A DNA stretch of 64,000 nt from an uncultured Gilliamella sp. (GCA_945271295.1 CALYPG010000003.1:62001-126000), one strand, 5' to 3'; numbered from the stretch's first letter, positions 38,679 to 47,734 are shown. The notes: a model not told the origin generated them from the sequence alone. Translations and numbers: made by a program.

Positions 38679-39143
38679 TTATATGATATGAATCGGTACT
38701 TTAAATACTGCTTTACGTACTTTTTGTGATTGTTCAACCATACATAAAGCTTGGTGCGGCTCCCCAGGATAAAATGTGACAAAATCCCCAGTTTTTAAAT
38801 GAATTTTATTGGTTAATTTAGGCGACTGTAAAATAAAAAGATCGGGTTTCTTTTCATAACAAGCTTCGTTAATAGCGTTTGTTAAACTATAACCAATAAT
38901 TTCTTCACCGTTTAATATTAATTGAATATCTAAAAATTGTTTATGAAATTCAGTGTGTCTTTCGTTTTCAGGTGAGGTAAAAGAATCACTAATATTATAA
39001 AACCATTCTTCGCCTTCTTGTTGATAACGACCATCGGCTAAACTCTGTAGATTGGCTAATGTCATTTCAGGTCGAGACAAGATGTTATAAAGTGATTTGG
39101 GTAATGTTGCTAACTCCAATATGTTTATATTTCCTGCGATCAT
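38679..39143 (-). CDS. YhcH/YjgK/YiaL (NanQ-type) sugar-anomerase family protein
   Basis: This 154-aa cupin-like protein belongs to the YhcH/YjgK/YiaL family. E. coli YhcH (NanQ) speeds anomer conversion of N-acetylneuraminate; other members occur in sugar-acid operons. Visible motifs are EFHKQFLDIQLILNGEE in the middle and TFYPGEPHQALCM near the end, which hold the metal-binding His/Glu residues. It is the last gene of the minus-strand catabolic operon, 84 bp after the BNR gene. The substrate here is uncertain because no nanA/nanK/nanE set is visible. Confidence 0.85.
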   Translation of the reverse strand: MIAGNINILELATLPKSLYNILSRPEMTLANLQSLADGRYQQEGEEWFYNISDSFTSPENERHTEFHKQFLDIQLILNGEEIIGYSLTNAINEACYEKKPDLFILQSPKLTNKIHLKTGDFVTFYPGEPHQALCMVEQSQKVRKAVFKVPIHII

Positions 39144-39227
39144 GTTTTATCTCCAACTTGCAATTTAACAAATAACATGGTTAATAAATGGAATGCCATC
39201 ATCCTTGACGACATTCATTTTGATTAT

Positions 39228-40409
39228 TTAGGCTTTTTTGACCCAATCTTCTTCAACCAGAACATATTTAATAGCCATTCTAAAATAGGTGTAGGCAATA
39301 TGTAGCTTTCCATCTAAACCTTGCTTAATGCTTGGATAAGAAAATTCGCGGTTAAGTTGATCTTTAGAATTATTAGACATGCAATAACCATCCCCTTCAT
39401 CTAAATTACGAATAAAAGGCCAAGATTTGCCATTGTCAGTTGAAATTGCTAAAGACATGGGGGCTCTAGGTGCTCCCCAAAAAGCATTTTTTTGTCCATC
39501 AATAATTGCCGCTTCTTTTTTATTGGCACTGGTTTCATCTTCAATTTCATCATAAAGTGAAACACGGCGTTCTTTGGCATCTTTAGCACTTGAATTATTA
39601 AAAACTAATGCAATATGTCCATTATCTAACACCGTAGCTTGAATAGACGAATTATTGTTTGGTAATGAAGTAGGATTAGGTTTACTCCATGTATTACCAC
39701 CATCGGTTGATCTGCTTTCATAAATATAATCTGCCCAGCGACTACGGAAAAGTGCATATAAACTGCCATCTTTAAGCATCAAAATATTCATATGTACACA
39801 ACCTAAGCTATCAGGGACATCTACATTTTTCCAGGTTACGCCTTTATCTTTAGATATCATGACACCACTGGTATCATAACTACCAACCCATTTTTCTCCC
39901 GGTTTAGCAATGCAATAAAATACTGGCAAAAGCCAATCACCATTAGGCATCACCGTGATTGGCTGGCGGATAAAAATACCTTTATTAGCATCTTGCAGTA
40001 AAGTTTGGATAGGTCCCCAAGTTTCACCAAAATCATTTGATTTACGGTAACGAACAATAGCAGTATCTTGATTACCAGAAATTTGAGCGGTATATAAGAT
40101 CCAAAGTACATTATCAGGATCTAAAAAAAACAATGGATTTTGCTCCGATCGGGTTGAGTCTTCAGATAGTTTTATGGCTTTAGTCCAACTATTACTGCCT
40201 TTTTTTAACCTTGAATAATAAGCAGAAATATCAGCAATTCCTTCTTGGGTACCACCAAACCAAGTGCAAAGCATATCGCCATTAGGCAATTGTAATAAAT
40301 TAGCTGCATGATTTTGGACACAATTGGTCGGTAAATAAGCATCAATACGCTGAGGATCACTACTATTTTTAGTCAGTTCTCCTGAACAATTTAGATTAGG
40401 TTCAGTCAT
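39228..40409 (-). CDS. BNR/Asp-box sialidase-like protein without signal peptide
   Basis: This 393-aa protein is a six-bladed-propeller sialidase-like protein. It carries at least four Asp boxes (SxDxGxxW): SNDFGETW, SKDKGVTW, STDGGNTW and STDNGKSW. The N-terminus NHAANLLQLPNGDMLCTWFGGTQEG is typical of the 'predicted neuraminidase' group rather than of secreted NanH. No signal peptide or anchor is seen, so it probably acts in the cytoplasm on something brought in by the adjacent symporter, either as a glycosidase or as another propeller-type activity. It ends an intimate operon with the symporter (12-bp gap). Confidence 0.8.
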   Translation of the reverse strand: MTEPNLNCSGELTKNSSDPQRIDAYLPTNCVQNHAANLLQLPNGDMLCTWFGGTQEGIADISAYYSRLKKGSNSWTKAIKLSEDSTRSEQNPLFFLDPDNVLWILYTAQISGNQDTAIVRYRKSNDFGETWGPIQTLLQDANKGIFIRQPITVMPNGDWLLPVFYCIAKPGEKWVGSYDTSGVMISKDKGVTWKNVDVPDSLGCVHMNILMLKDGSLYALFRSRWADYIYESRSTDGGNTWSKPNPTSLPNNNSSIQATVLDNGHIALVFNNSSAKDAKERRVSLYDEIEDETSANKKEAAIIDGQKNAFWGAPRAPMSLAISTDNGKSWPFIRNLDEGDGYCMSNNSKDQLNREFSYPSIKQGLDGKLHIAYTYFRMAIKYVLVEEDWVKKA

Positions 40410-40421
40410 TATATTATCTCC

Positions 40422-41819
40422 TTATTCAGACTTAGCTTTTGTTTTTACAAAAGGGCTAATCAATAATTTATCCAACAACATAATTAATGCAGGTGATAGT
40501 AAGGCAACATACATATTATTTATTCCCCATGGATCACCAAAGTAAAACCATAAAGAAGTGATAACTGCTGCACCGACTAGCGCTAAATTTGCTGCGCGCG
40601 TACTATTTAAAAATGGTAGATAGAATGCGATCATAGCAACAATGGTAATTGATAAGCGAATCGCTCTGGTAAAGAAAGATAATTTTAGTACTTCCGGAAA
40701 GGCTAAAACTAACAGCAAAGGGGCAAAACCAACAATAACAGAGATTATTTTGGTTGCTTTAAATTCCTTTTCTTGAGTTGGTTTATAATACGGAACATAA
40801 AAATCTTTAACAATCAATGAAGCTATCGCTAATGCTACTGTACTTACACTAATAAAAATTGAGGCAACTAACGAGGTTGTAATTATACCAGCCATAAATG
40901 GGTTCATATCTTGAATAAATACTGGCAAAGCATATAAACTTTTAATTTCCGGATGTAAGAATTTTGCAGCGACACCAATAATGGCAATAGCTAATGCAAT
41001 TGGTAAACAGAAGAAGAATGCGTACCAACAAGCTTTTTTAGCTGATTTGGCATCTTTGGTAGATGAAATCGCTTGAATTACAAACTGTGTACAGAAAATT
41101 GAACCAATTGTACCAATTAGCCAAGCAAAAATGGTACTCGCACCAATACTGCCATCCCATGTCCAGTAATGAGGAGGCATTTGTTCAATCATTGGTCCAA
41201 AACCACCTGTGAGGTATAATGCCGTACCAAGAATAAACAATACACCAAAATATTTAACCGCACTGTGAATAATAGTTACATAAGCAACACCTTTTAATCC
41301 ACCAAATGCAAAATAAAAGGTACTGACAACCGCAGTAATAAACGCCGCTACGGGTAATGAAATTTGAAGTACCGTCGATATGGCCGCCGCCCCACTGATA
41401 TAATTACCAACATTAACCAAAGTTAGTGCATAAATCATAATAATTGATATTAAATTTTTGGTTGAATTACCATATTTTTGCGCAATAGCTGCTGAAATGG
41501 TAATTTCACCAGTATTATATATTTTTTTAACGAGCAATAAACCAAATAATGGGAAACCAATTGCCGCACCAATAACTGACCACGAGGCAGCAATCCCATT
41601 ATCAAAAGCAGACTGTGCTGTACCAATAGTGGATTTAGCACCGATATATTCTGTCATTAATAAGATACCCACAACAATAGCTGGTACTGCCCGCGACCCT
41701 TCCATAAAATCACTATTACTTTTACTTCTTAAAAAATAAGTCATCCAAGATGTAGCTAAAATATAAATAACTACAATACTTACAATAATGATTGTGTCCA
41801 TCGTTCCAAAGTAATGCAT
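40422..41819 (-). CDS. Sodium:solute symporter (SSS family)
   Basis: A 465-aa membrane protein with about 12-13 hydrophobic segments. The N-terminus (FMEGSRAVPAIVVGILLMTEYIGAKSTIGTAQSAF) is typical of the SSS family, where this part of helix 1 lines the Na+ and substrate site. SSS members include sialic-acid, proline and sugar-acid carriers, so the family does not fix the substrate. Its position between the aldolase and the sialidase-like gene says it imports the substrate of this cluster. Confidence 0.85.
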   Translation of the reverse strand: MHYFGTMDTIIIVSIVVIYILATSWMTYFLRSKSNSDFMEGSRAVPAIVVGILLMTEYIGAKSTIGTAQSAFDNGIAASWSVIGAAIGFPLFGLLLVKKIYNTGEITISAAIAQKYGNSTKNLISIIMIYALTLVNVGNYISGAAAISTVLQISLPVAAFITAVVSTFYFAFGGLKGVAYVTIIHSAVKYFGVLFILGTALYLTGGFGPMIEQMPPHYWTWDGSIGASTIFAWLIGTIGSIFCTQFVIQAISSTKDAKSAKKACWYAFFFCLPIALAIAIIGVAAKFLHPEIKSLYALPVFIQDMNPFMAGIITTSLVASIFISVSTVALAIASLIVKDFYVPYYKPTQEKEFKATKIISVIVGFAPLLLVLAFPEVLKLSFFTRAIRLSITIVAMIAFYLPFLNSTRAANLALVGAAVITSLWFYFGDPWGINNMYVALLSPALIMLLDKLLISPFVKTKAKSE

Positions 41820-41855
41820 AAATCACCTATCCTGTAATTACATGTTAAATATGAA

Positions 41856-42734
41856 CTATAGTTGATTCACAATAGTTCTAATGGTGGCGATATGTTCATC
41901 GGAGAACATGATAGGATAACGGCTGACACCGACCTCTTCGCCCATTAGTGTTAACGCTTTTTTCACCGCTGCTGGTGAAAATACTGTTGCATAAAGATTC
42001 TTTCTTAAATCGCCCACTGCATCTTGTGCGGCTTTTGATTTATCCAAATCACCTAATTTAAAATTCTTCCAAATGGCATTAATGTACCCAGGTGCCACAT
42101 TAGCGAGTCCAGAAATAGAGCCTACTGCGCCACCAACAAATCCTTGATAAATTAAAGAATCGGGGCCTGTTAACACATCAAAACCATCGATTTTATTTGC
42201 TACATCGAGGAAAGCTTGTAAACTTTCAGCGCTACCAGCACTATCTTTAATCCCTAAAATATTTGGATGTTCTGCTAGTTTTGCGGCAGTTTCTGGTTGA
42301 ATAGTGTTGCCGGTTCTTGCTGGAATGTTGTATAAAAACACAGGCACAGTCAGTGCATCTGCAATGGCAGTATAGTGATAGATAAGTTCTTCTTGTTTGA
42401 CTGGAATAAAATACGGTGCAATGACTGATACCGCATCGACGCCTAATTTTTGAATCTCTTTGCCTAATTTAATGGTCTCACGGGTCGAGATTTCGCCGAT
42501 ATGAGCCATAACCGGTGAACGTCCTGCTACTTCATCAACACAAACTTCGGTCACCTTGATTTTTTCCTGTGTACTTAAAACAAAAAATTCACCATTAGTA
42601 CCATTACAAAAAACACTATTACCGTTGATCAGTTGACGCTGAACCTGTTTACGCATCCGTTTAGGGCAAAAATCACCATTATCATCAAAGGTTGTGACAA
42701 TGGCGGTTAAAATACCTTCAATTTTTTTACTCAT
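41856..42734 (-). CDS. DapA/NanA-family class I aldolase
   Basis: This 292-aa TIM-barrel protein belongs to the dihydrodipicolinate synthase/N-acetylneuraminate lyase superfamily. The Schiff-base Lys163 is in GIKDSAG, the catalytic Tyr135 in FLYNIPARTG, and the carboxylate loop is GTNGEF (45-50), differing from GTTGE of DapA and GSTGE of NanA. Such members commonly cleave 2-keto-3-deoxy sugar acids to pyruvate and an aldehyde. Gene order with an alcohol dehydrogenase and a symporter supports catabolic use rather than lysine synthesis. Confidence 0.83.
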   Translation of the reverse strand: MSKKIEGILTAIVTTFDDNGDFCPKRMRKQVQRQLINGNSVFCNGTNGEFFVLSTQEKIKVTEVCVDEVAGRSPVMAHIGEISTRETIKLGKEIQKLGVDAVSVIAPYFIPVKQEELIYHYTAIADALTVPVFLYNIPARTGNTIQPETAAKLAEHPNILGIKDSAGSAESLQAFLDVANKIDGFDVLTGPDSLIYQGFVGGAVGSISGLANVAPGYINAIWKNFKLGDLDKSKAAQDAVGDLRKNLYATVFSPAAVKKALTLMGEEVGVSRYPIMFSDEHIATIRTIVNQL

Positions 42735-42760
42735 TATATTTACTCCTGTTGAATAAATTT

Positions 42761-43897
42761 TTAAAAAAGGGATTGATAAATAGCTAGCACATCCTCTTTG
42801 GTTACCTTTTTAGGAACGTTATTCATAAGTCGCTTTACATCCAATGCAGCATCAACGAGATATGGCAAGTTATCTGGCGAGATATTAAGTTCATGTAATT
42901 TGGTAGGTAATGCCAATCGTTTTACTAACTCTCTAAAATAATTAACCAAAGCGTGGGATTTTTCTTCAGTAGTTAGTGAATGCTTAGCATCTGGTAATAA
43001 GTCATAAGCTTTGGCAAACTTATCAACCACTGCATCACGCACAAACTCCATACAAGGAACAAGTAAAATGGCATTGGCAACACCATGCGCTATATGGTAT
43101 TTACCGCCTAGTGGATAAGACATAGCATGAACTAAATGCGTACCGGCATGCGCAATAGCAGCACCACCGTAGTAAGAAGCCCAAAGCATATTAAGTTTGG
43201 CATCAATATCACCTTTATCACTGACTGATTTTTCAAGTGAACTAAATAGTTTTTGCATACCAATTAATGCATAATTGTCACCAATTGGATTAGCAATACT
43301 GGCAGTAAAGCACTCAATCAAATGACACAAGGCATCAACCCCAGTTGAGGCAGCAATATGATTTGGCATAGATGTAGTTAATTCTGGCACTAAACAAACA
43401 TAATCCGGTAACATTACCGGTGAAATAATACCTTGTTTAGTATCTTTTTCTGGTATTGCTAATATAGCATTAGGCGTTGCTTCTGAACCTGTGCCGGCAG
43501 TGGTTGGAATTAAAATTGAGGTGCACCGTTTAGTGGGCTTATCACCTGCTAATAATTCAGTTAGTGTTATATTTGCATCTTTCACACATAAAACGGAAAT
43601 TAATTTAGCGACATCAAGTACGCTCCCGCCACCTACACCAATGACCAGATCAGCATCTGATACTTTCATATTATTTAATAAATCGGTGACATCGTGATGA
43701 CTCGGTTCTGGCGGAATATCATCAACTAAAGTAACTATAGGCACAGTATCTTTGACTTTATTAATCAATGTTGATACTTCAGGTAGATTGATAATATTTT
43801 TATCGGTAATAAATAATGTATGTTTTCGTCCTTTTAATAAAAAATGAAGATCTTTTAATATCCCCTGTCCACTTAGGATGGTACTGTTTATGTGCAT
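42761..43897 (-). CDS. Iron-containing alcohol dehydrogenase
   Basis: The 378-aa protein is a group III (Fe-dependent) alcohol dehydrogenase. It shows the NAD-binding GVGGGSVLDVAK, the TTAGTGSEAT loop, and metal ligands in GVDALCHLIECF and HAMSYPLGGKYHIAHGVANA. It is first in the minus operon, with GGAG before its start, and is transcribed away from the kinase gene. A likely job is reducing the aldehyde released by the aldolase, or oxidising the incoming polyol acid; neither can be chosen from sequence. Confidence 0.88.
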   Translation of the reverse strand: MHINSTILSGQGILKDLHFLLKGRKHTLFITDKNIINLPEVSTLINKVKDTVPIVTLVDDIPPEPSHHDVTDLLNNMKVSDADLVIGVGGGSVLDVAKLISVLCVKDANITLTELLAGDKPTKRCTSILIPTTAGTGSEATPNAILAIPEKDTKQGIISPVMLPDYVCLVPELTTSMPNHIAASTGVDALCHLIECFTASIANPIGDNYALIGMQKLFSSLEKSVSDKGDIDAKLNMLWASYYGGAAIAHAGTHLVHAMSYPLGGKYHIAHGVANAILLVPCMEFVRDAVVDKFAKAYDLLPDAKHSLTTEEKSHALVNYFRELVKRLALPTKLHELNISPDNLPYLVDAALDVKRLMNNVPKKVTKEDVLAIYQSLF

Positions 43898-44013
43898 AAT
43901 TAACTCCGGTTAATATTTCAAAGCTAAAATGAATAATAAAAATCAATTTGATTTATTTTGCTCAATAATAATAGGGTAAAATAGCATAAATGAACAAATA
44001 TAATATTTAAAAA

Positions 44014-44029
44014 CATGATCAAGATCACA
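44014..44029. promoter_or_regulatory. CRP-like site in the divergent promoter region
   Basis: CATGATCAAGATCACA matches the CRP consensus TGTGATCTAGATCACA at 13 of 16 positions. It lies between the two divergent operons, which suggests catabolite control of one or both. Confidence 0.55.
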
Positions 44030-44033
44030 AAAC

Positions 44034-44065
44034 AATTAAAATGATTAAATTTAATCATTTTAATT
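44034..44065. promoter_or_regulatory. Perfect 32-bp palindromic operator candidate
   Basis: AATTAAAATGATTAAA is followed directly by its exact reverse complement. It overlaps the start of the -35 region of the plus-strand operon and lies 5 bp from the CRP-like site. It is the obvious candidate for binding by the cluster's own DeoR-family regulator. Confidence 0.65.
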
Positions 44066-44093
44066 GCGTTTTTTTAAAAGAAATCGGTATAAT
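44064..44093 (+). promoter_or_regulatory. Probable promoter of the kinase-pdxA2-deoR operon
   Basis: TTGCGT (44064-44069) and a perfect TATAAT (44088-44093) with an 18-bp spacer, 36 bp before the kinase start. The -35 abuts the palindrome. Confidence 0.6.
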
Positions 44094-44128
44094 CGAAAAA
44101 TGAAAAAATTTATAACAATAGGTAATCA

Positions 44129-45403
44129 ATGATTGAATTAATTATTGCTGATGATTTCACTGGCTCTAATGATGCAGGAGTACAATTGGTTAATAAGGGA
44201 ATGACCGTCAATGTTTTTTTTGATTGGCAACATGCTAATTTTTGTGAAAATAATTCAAATGCCGAGCATACAAATAGCGTGATGGTAATTAATACTGAAA
44301 GCCGAGCAACGACCAGTGAAGAAGCACAGAAAAGAATCAAAACGGTAATGGCGAATAATAGCAAAGATAAACATTGTTATAAAAAGATTGATTCGACCCT
44401 GCGAGGTAATATTGGCGCTGAAATAGAAGCACTTTTAGATAGTACTCATTATAAAGTAGCATTAGTTATTCCTGCTTTCCCTAAAATGAAACGTATCACC
44501 AAAAAAGGGAAGTGTTATATTGATGGTATTGAACTAATCAAAACTGAATTTGCTAGCGATCCTAAAACACCGATTTACTCATCAAATATCAAAGCGTGTA
44601 TTGAACAGCAAACAACTTTGTTATGTGAAGAAATTTATTTAGAAACAGTAAGAAGTCAGCAATTACAACATCAAATAGAAGCGCTAATTGATAAAAATCA
44701 TAAAATTATTGTGATTGATGCCGAAAGTGATCAAGATCTACAACTGATTATTCAACAAATTTTGCCGATACAAGAACAAGTATTACTCGTGGGTTCTGCT
44801 GGACTGATTGATTTTTTACCAATAGTAGCAAAACAAAAAGTAAAAACCGATAGCAACACTAAGAGTAATCCACTGCTAGTTATAGCTGGTTCAATGAGTG
44901 AAACAACACAACAGCAAATTAGCTACACCATAAAAAATGGGAATAACAATTGGAAAGTTGTCGATATTGAGATTACTGATTTAATACTAAAATTCCCAGA
45001 TAGGAAATTAACAAAGTATATAGAACAAATTCAACAAATACTTGATTATCACCAACACTGTATTGTTAGAACTAGCTCAAATCGTGCAGACCGTCATAAG
45101 ATTGATAGTTATTGTCAAAAATATCAGTTGACGCGAACTCAATTAGGAGAACAAATCTGTCAATCATTAGGGTTATTAGTCAATCATTTACAATTTCATA
45201 ACCTGTTTTTAACCGGAGGTGACGTTGCTATTTCAGTTGCAAAATCATTAGGCGCAATTGGTTTTAAAATTGAAGGAGAAGTCAGTGTCGGTGTACCTTA
45301 TGGCAAATTGATAAGTGAAAAGAACTTACATTATCGGGTATTTACCAAAGCAGGTGGCTTTGGATGCCAAGACATATTTTTAAAAGCATTAGCATTTATT
45401 TAA
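44129..45403 (+). CDS. Four-carbon acid sugar kinase (DUF1537; DtnK/OtnK type)
   Basis: This 424-aa kinase phosphorylates C4 sugar acids such as D-threonate or D-erythronate at C4. The N-terminal domain opens with IIADDFTGSNDAGVQL and has KKIDSTLRGNIGAE; the C-terminal ATP-binding domain has LLVIAGSMSE, FLTGGDVAISVAKSLG and the terminal KAGGFG. AGGT precedes the ATG. It is followed by pdxA2 with a 12-bp gap, the classic two-step pair that turns the 4-phosphate into dihydroxyacetone phosphate and CO2. Specificity for threonate, erythronate or another acid is not decided. Confidence 0.87.
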   Translation: MIELIIADDFTGSNDAGVQLVNKGMTVNVFFDWQHANFCENNSNAEHTNSVMVINTESRATTSEEAQKRIKTVMANNSKDKHCYKKIDSTLRGNIGAEIEALLDSTHYKVALVIPAFPKMKRITKKGKCYIDGIELIKTEFASDPKTPIYSSNIKACIEQQTTLLCEEIYLETVRSQQLQHQIEALIDKNHKIIVIDAESDQDLQLIIQQILPIQEQVLLVGSAGLIDFLPIVAKQKVKTDSNTKSNPLLVIAGSMSETTQQQISYTIKNGNNNWKVVDIEITDLILKFPDRKLTKYIEQIQQILDYHQHCIVRTSSNRADRHKIDSYCQKYQLTRTQLGEQICQSLGLLVNHLQFHNLFLTGGDVAISVAKSLGAIGFKIEGEVSVGVPYGKLISEKNLHYRVFTKAGGFGCQDIFLKALAFI

Positions 45404-45415
45404 AGGAGACTAATT

Positions 45416-46396
45416 GTGTCAAAAATCGTAGCGATAACTATGGGCGATCCCGCAGGCATTGGTCCTGAAATTATTGTCAAAGCTTTACAAGCAGATATTT
45501 TGAAAAATATCCATTCGGTTGTGATTGGTTCAGCTGAATTATTGAAAAAACAATTAAATATGGGGTTATTTAAGCAGGTTAACTTTAATGTAATTGATAA
45601 AGTTAGCGATGCCAATTTTTCACCTAACATTATCAATGTGATTGATATTAAATTAGCAGATTTTGATTCTTTACAACCAGGAATAATTCAACCTCAAGCT
45701 GGTGATTTAGCTTATCGCTGTGTAAAAAAAGCCACTGAGCTAGCATTAAAAGGAGAGGTCACAGCAATTGCTACCGCACCACTAAATAAAGAAGCATTAC
45801 ATTCCGCCGGGCATATGTATCCGGGCCATACCGAATTATTAGCTAAATTAACTAACAGTAAAGATGTGGCTATGGTACTTTATACTGATTCACTCAAAGT
45901 CATTCACGTCACCACGCACGTATCACTACGTAAATTTTTAGATACCTTAAATTGTGATCGAATTGAAAAAGTGATTAAAATTGCTGATGATTTTCTTAAA
46001 AAGATTGGTATTAAACATCCTAAAATTGCGGTTGCCGGCGTTAATCCACATGCAGGCGAACATGGTTTATTTGGTGATGAAGAAATTAGATTTGTTACAC
46101 CCGCTATCGAAACCATGCGTCAATGTGGCTGTGATGTAACTGGTCCATGTGCACCAGATACGGTATTTTTACAAGCTCAGCAAGGTAAATTTGATATGGT
46201 GGTCGCGATGTATCACGATCAGGGGCATATCCCCCTTAAATTATTAGGATTTTATGATGGAGTGAATATTGCTGCTGGTTTACCGTTTATACGCACATCA
46301 GCCGATCATGGCACCGCATTTGATATTGCATGGCAAGGTGTTGCCAAAGCCGATAGTATGATAGAATCAATCCGCTTAGCGGAACTGTTATCTTAA
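45416..46396 (+). CDS. pdxA2: PdxA2: 4-phospho-threonate/erythronate dehydrogenase
   Basis: This 326-aa protein is a PdxA homologue: ITMGDPAGIGPEI at the N-terminus, APLNKEAL, the metal-binding HVTTHVSLRKF and the YHDQGHIPLKLLGF and TSADHGTAFDIAW blocks. Its place directly after the C4-acid kinase marks it as PdxA2, which oxidatively decarboxylates 4-phospho-D-threonate or -erythronate, rather than the vitamin B6 enzyme. Start is GTG with a strong AAGGAG. Confidence 0.85.
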   Translation: MSKIVAITMGDPAGIGPEIIVKALQADILKNIHSVVIGSAELLKKQLNMGLFKQVNFNVIDKVSDANFSPNIINVIDIKLADFDSLQPGIIQPQAGDLAYRCVKKATELALKGEVTAIATAPLNKEALHSAGHMYPGHTELLAKLTNSKDVAMVLYTDSLKVIHVTTHVSLRKFLDTLNCDRIEKVIKIADDFLKKIGIKHPKIAVAGVNPHAGEHGLFGDEEIRFVTPAIETMRQCGCDVTGPCAPDTVFLQAQQGKFDMVVAMYHDQGHIPLKLLGFYDGVNIAAGLPFIRTSADHGTAFDIAWQGVAKADSMIESIRLAELLS

Positions 46397-46430
46397 TAGG
46401 GTAGTAGAAACAAAAAAAGAGGATTGTACA

Positions 46431-47192
46431 GTGGGAAAATATAATCGACTAGATCAAATCATGGACTATCTAAAAATTCATAATCTCGTGACTGTCGAAG
46501 AGTTAGTGATAGCAACAGAAGCTTCCCCTGCGACAATCCGTCGAGATTTGATTAAATTAGATCAGCAAGGAGTAATTAGCCGAACTCATGGGGGGGTCAC
46601 CCTTAATCGGTTCATTCCTGCTCAACCCACAACTTCAGAAAAAATTCATAAAAATTTTACTGAAAAACAACTTATTGCTGACATGGCAGCCCAACTGATT
46701 AAACCGGGTGATTCAATTGCGCTTGATGCAGGCACCACAACCCTTGAAATCGCTAAAAGAATTACTCAAATGCCGATTAGGGTTATTACCTCTGATTTAC
46801 ATATTGCCTTATTCTTATCGGAATTTAAGCAAATTGAAGTCACCATTATTGGTGGGAAGATTGATGATAGTAGCCAGTCTTGTATCGGCGAACATGGGCG
46901 CTCATTATTACTACAAATTAATCCTGACATCTCTTTTATTAGTTGTAATTCATGGAGCCTGAATAAAGGAGTCACGGCACCAACTGAAGATAAAGCCTTA
47001 ATTAAAGCTAGTTTTGCCGAAAAAGCCGATAGAGTTATTCTGGTTGCCGACAGCAGTAAATATGATTCTTATTCGCTATTCACCTCAATTCGATTAAACC
47101 GCTTTACGGATATTATTACAGATAATCATTTGGATGCCCAAACGCTACAATTGCTTCAATGCCAGCCATTTACATTACACATAGCAGGTTAA
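46431..47192 (+). CDS. DeoR-family transcriptional regulator of the cluster
   Basis: The 253-aa protein has an N-terminal DeoR helix-turn-helix (VTVEELVIATEASPATIRRDLIKLDQQGVISRTHGGV) and a C-terminal sugar-phosphate-sensing domain (IALDAGTTTLEIAKRI, ISCNSWSLNKGVTAPTEDKA). Start is GTG with AGAGGA upstream. It is last in the plus operon, 34 bp after pdxA2. It most likely represses both operons through the 32-bp palindrome and is relieved by a phosphorylated intermediate. Confidence 0.87.
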   Translation: MGKYNRLDQIMDYLKIHNLVTVEELVIATEASPATIRRDLIKLDQQGVISRTHGGVTLNRFIPAQPTTSEKIHKNFTEKQLIADMAAQLIKPGDSIALDAGTTTLEIAKRITQMPIRVITSDLHIALFLSEFKQIEVTIIGGKIDDSSQSCIGEHGRSLLLQINPDISFISCNSWSLNKGVTAPTEDKALIKASFAEKADRVILVADSSKYDSYSLFTSIRLNRFTDIITDNHLDAQTLQLLQCQPFTLHIAG

Positions 47193-47239
47193 TTATCTAT
47201 TTTTAACACAACACGTAAAAAAATAGAGCGCAAATTGAC

Positions 47240-47266
47240 TAGCAAAGATAGCAAAGATAGCAAAGA
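47240..47266 (+). repeat. Short tandem repeat, 3 x 9 bp
   Basis: TAGCAAAGA occurs three times head to tail in the gap between the convergent deoR and ndk genes. A slippage-prone tract with no known role. Confidence 0.85.
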
Positions 47267-47296
47267 TTATTATGCGTTAATCAATAATTAATGCTG

Positions 47297-47719
47297 TTAA
47301 TAAACAATTTCACTATCGACAAAAAAGTAAGCAATTTCTCTGGCAGCTGATTCTAGAGAATCTGAACCATGCACGGCATTTTCTCTTACACTATCGGCAA
47401 AATCAGCACGTAATGTTCCTGTTCGCGCTGTTGCCGGATCGGTTGCGCCCATTAACTCGCGATAACGACTAATCGCATTTTCAGCTTGCAATACCTGAAC
47501 AACAATTGGGCCTGACACCATAAACTTAACTAAATTGTCAAAAAACGCTTTATCTTGATGTTCGGCATAAAAGCCCTCCGCTTGAATTTTAGTTAGCTTG
47601 AGCATTTTCAAGGCCACAATATCAAATTTTGCCTGAGTTATACGTGTTTCAATTTCACCAATTAACTGTTTTCTAACTGCATTGGGTTTGATGATGGAGA
47701 GTGTACGTTCAATAGCCAT
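47297..47719 (-). CDS. ndk: Nucleoside diphosphate kinase
   Basis: Ndk balances nucleoside triphosphates using a phosphohistidine intermediate. The 140-aa protein has [12 protein letters not shown] at the N-terminus, the [17 protein letters not shown] motif and the active His in ENAVHGSDS. It lies just downstream of pbpC (15-bp gap), the E. coli order. Confidence 0.97.
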   Translation of the reverse strand: MAIERTLSIIKPNAVRKQLIGEIETRITQAKFDIVALKMLKLTKIQAEGFYAEHQDKAFFDNLVKFMVSGPIVVQVLQAENAISRYRELMGATDPATARTGTLRADFADSVRENAVHGSDSLESAAREIAYFFVDSEIVY

Positions 47720-47734
47720 ATGTGTTATCCTTGA

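Noticed and set aside
38679-43897. A standard sialic-acid (nan) operon
   Set aside because: No nanK, nanE, nagA/nagB or RpiR-type regulator is present; the aldolase has GTNGE rather than the NanA loop, and the partner genes are of C4-acid type.
45416-46396. Vitamin B6 biosynthesis PdxA
   Set aside because: The gene follows a DUF1537 kinase and precedes a DeoR regulator, which marks the PdxA2 catabolic paralogue.
37118-47192. Cas genes next to the CRISPR array
   Set aside because: Every gene on both sides has another clear identity; none resembles Cas1, Cas3 or Csy proteins.
47193-47296. Terminator between deoR and ndk
   Set aside because: No stem with a T-run could be drawn; only the 9-bp tandem repeat stands out.
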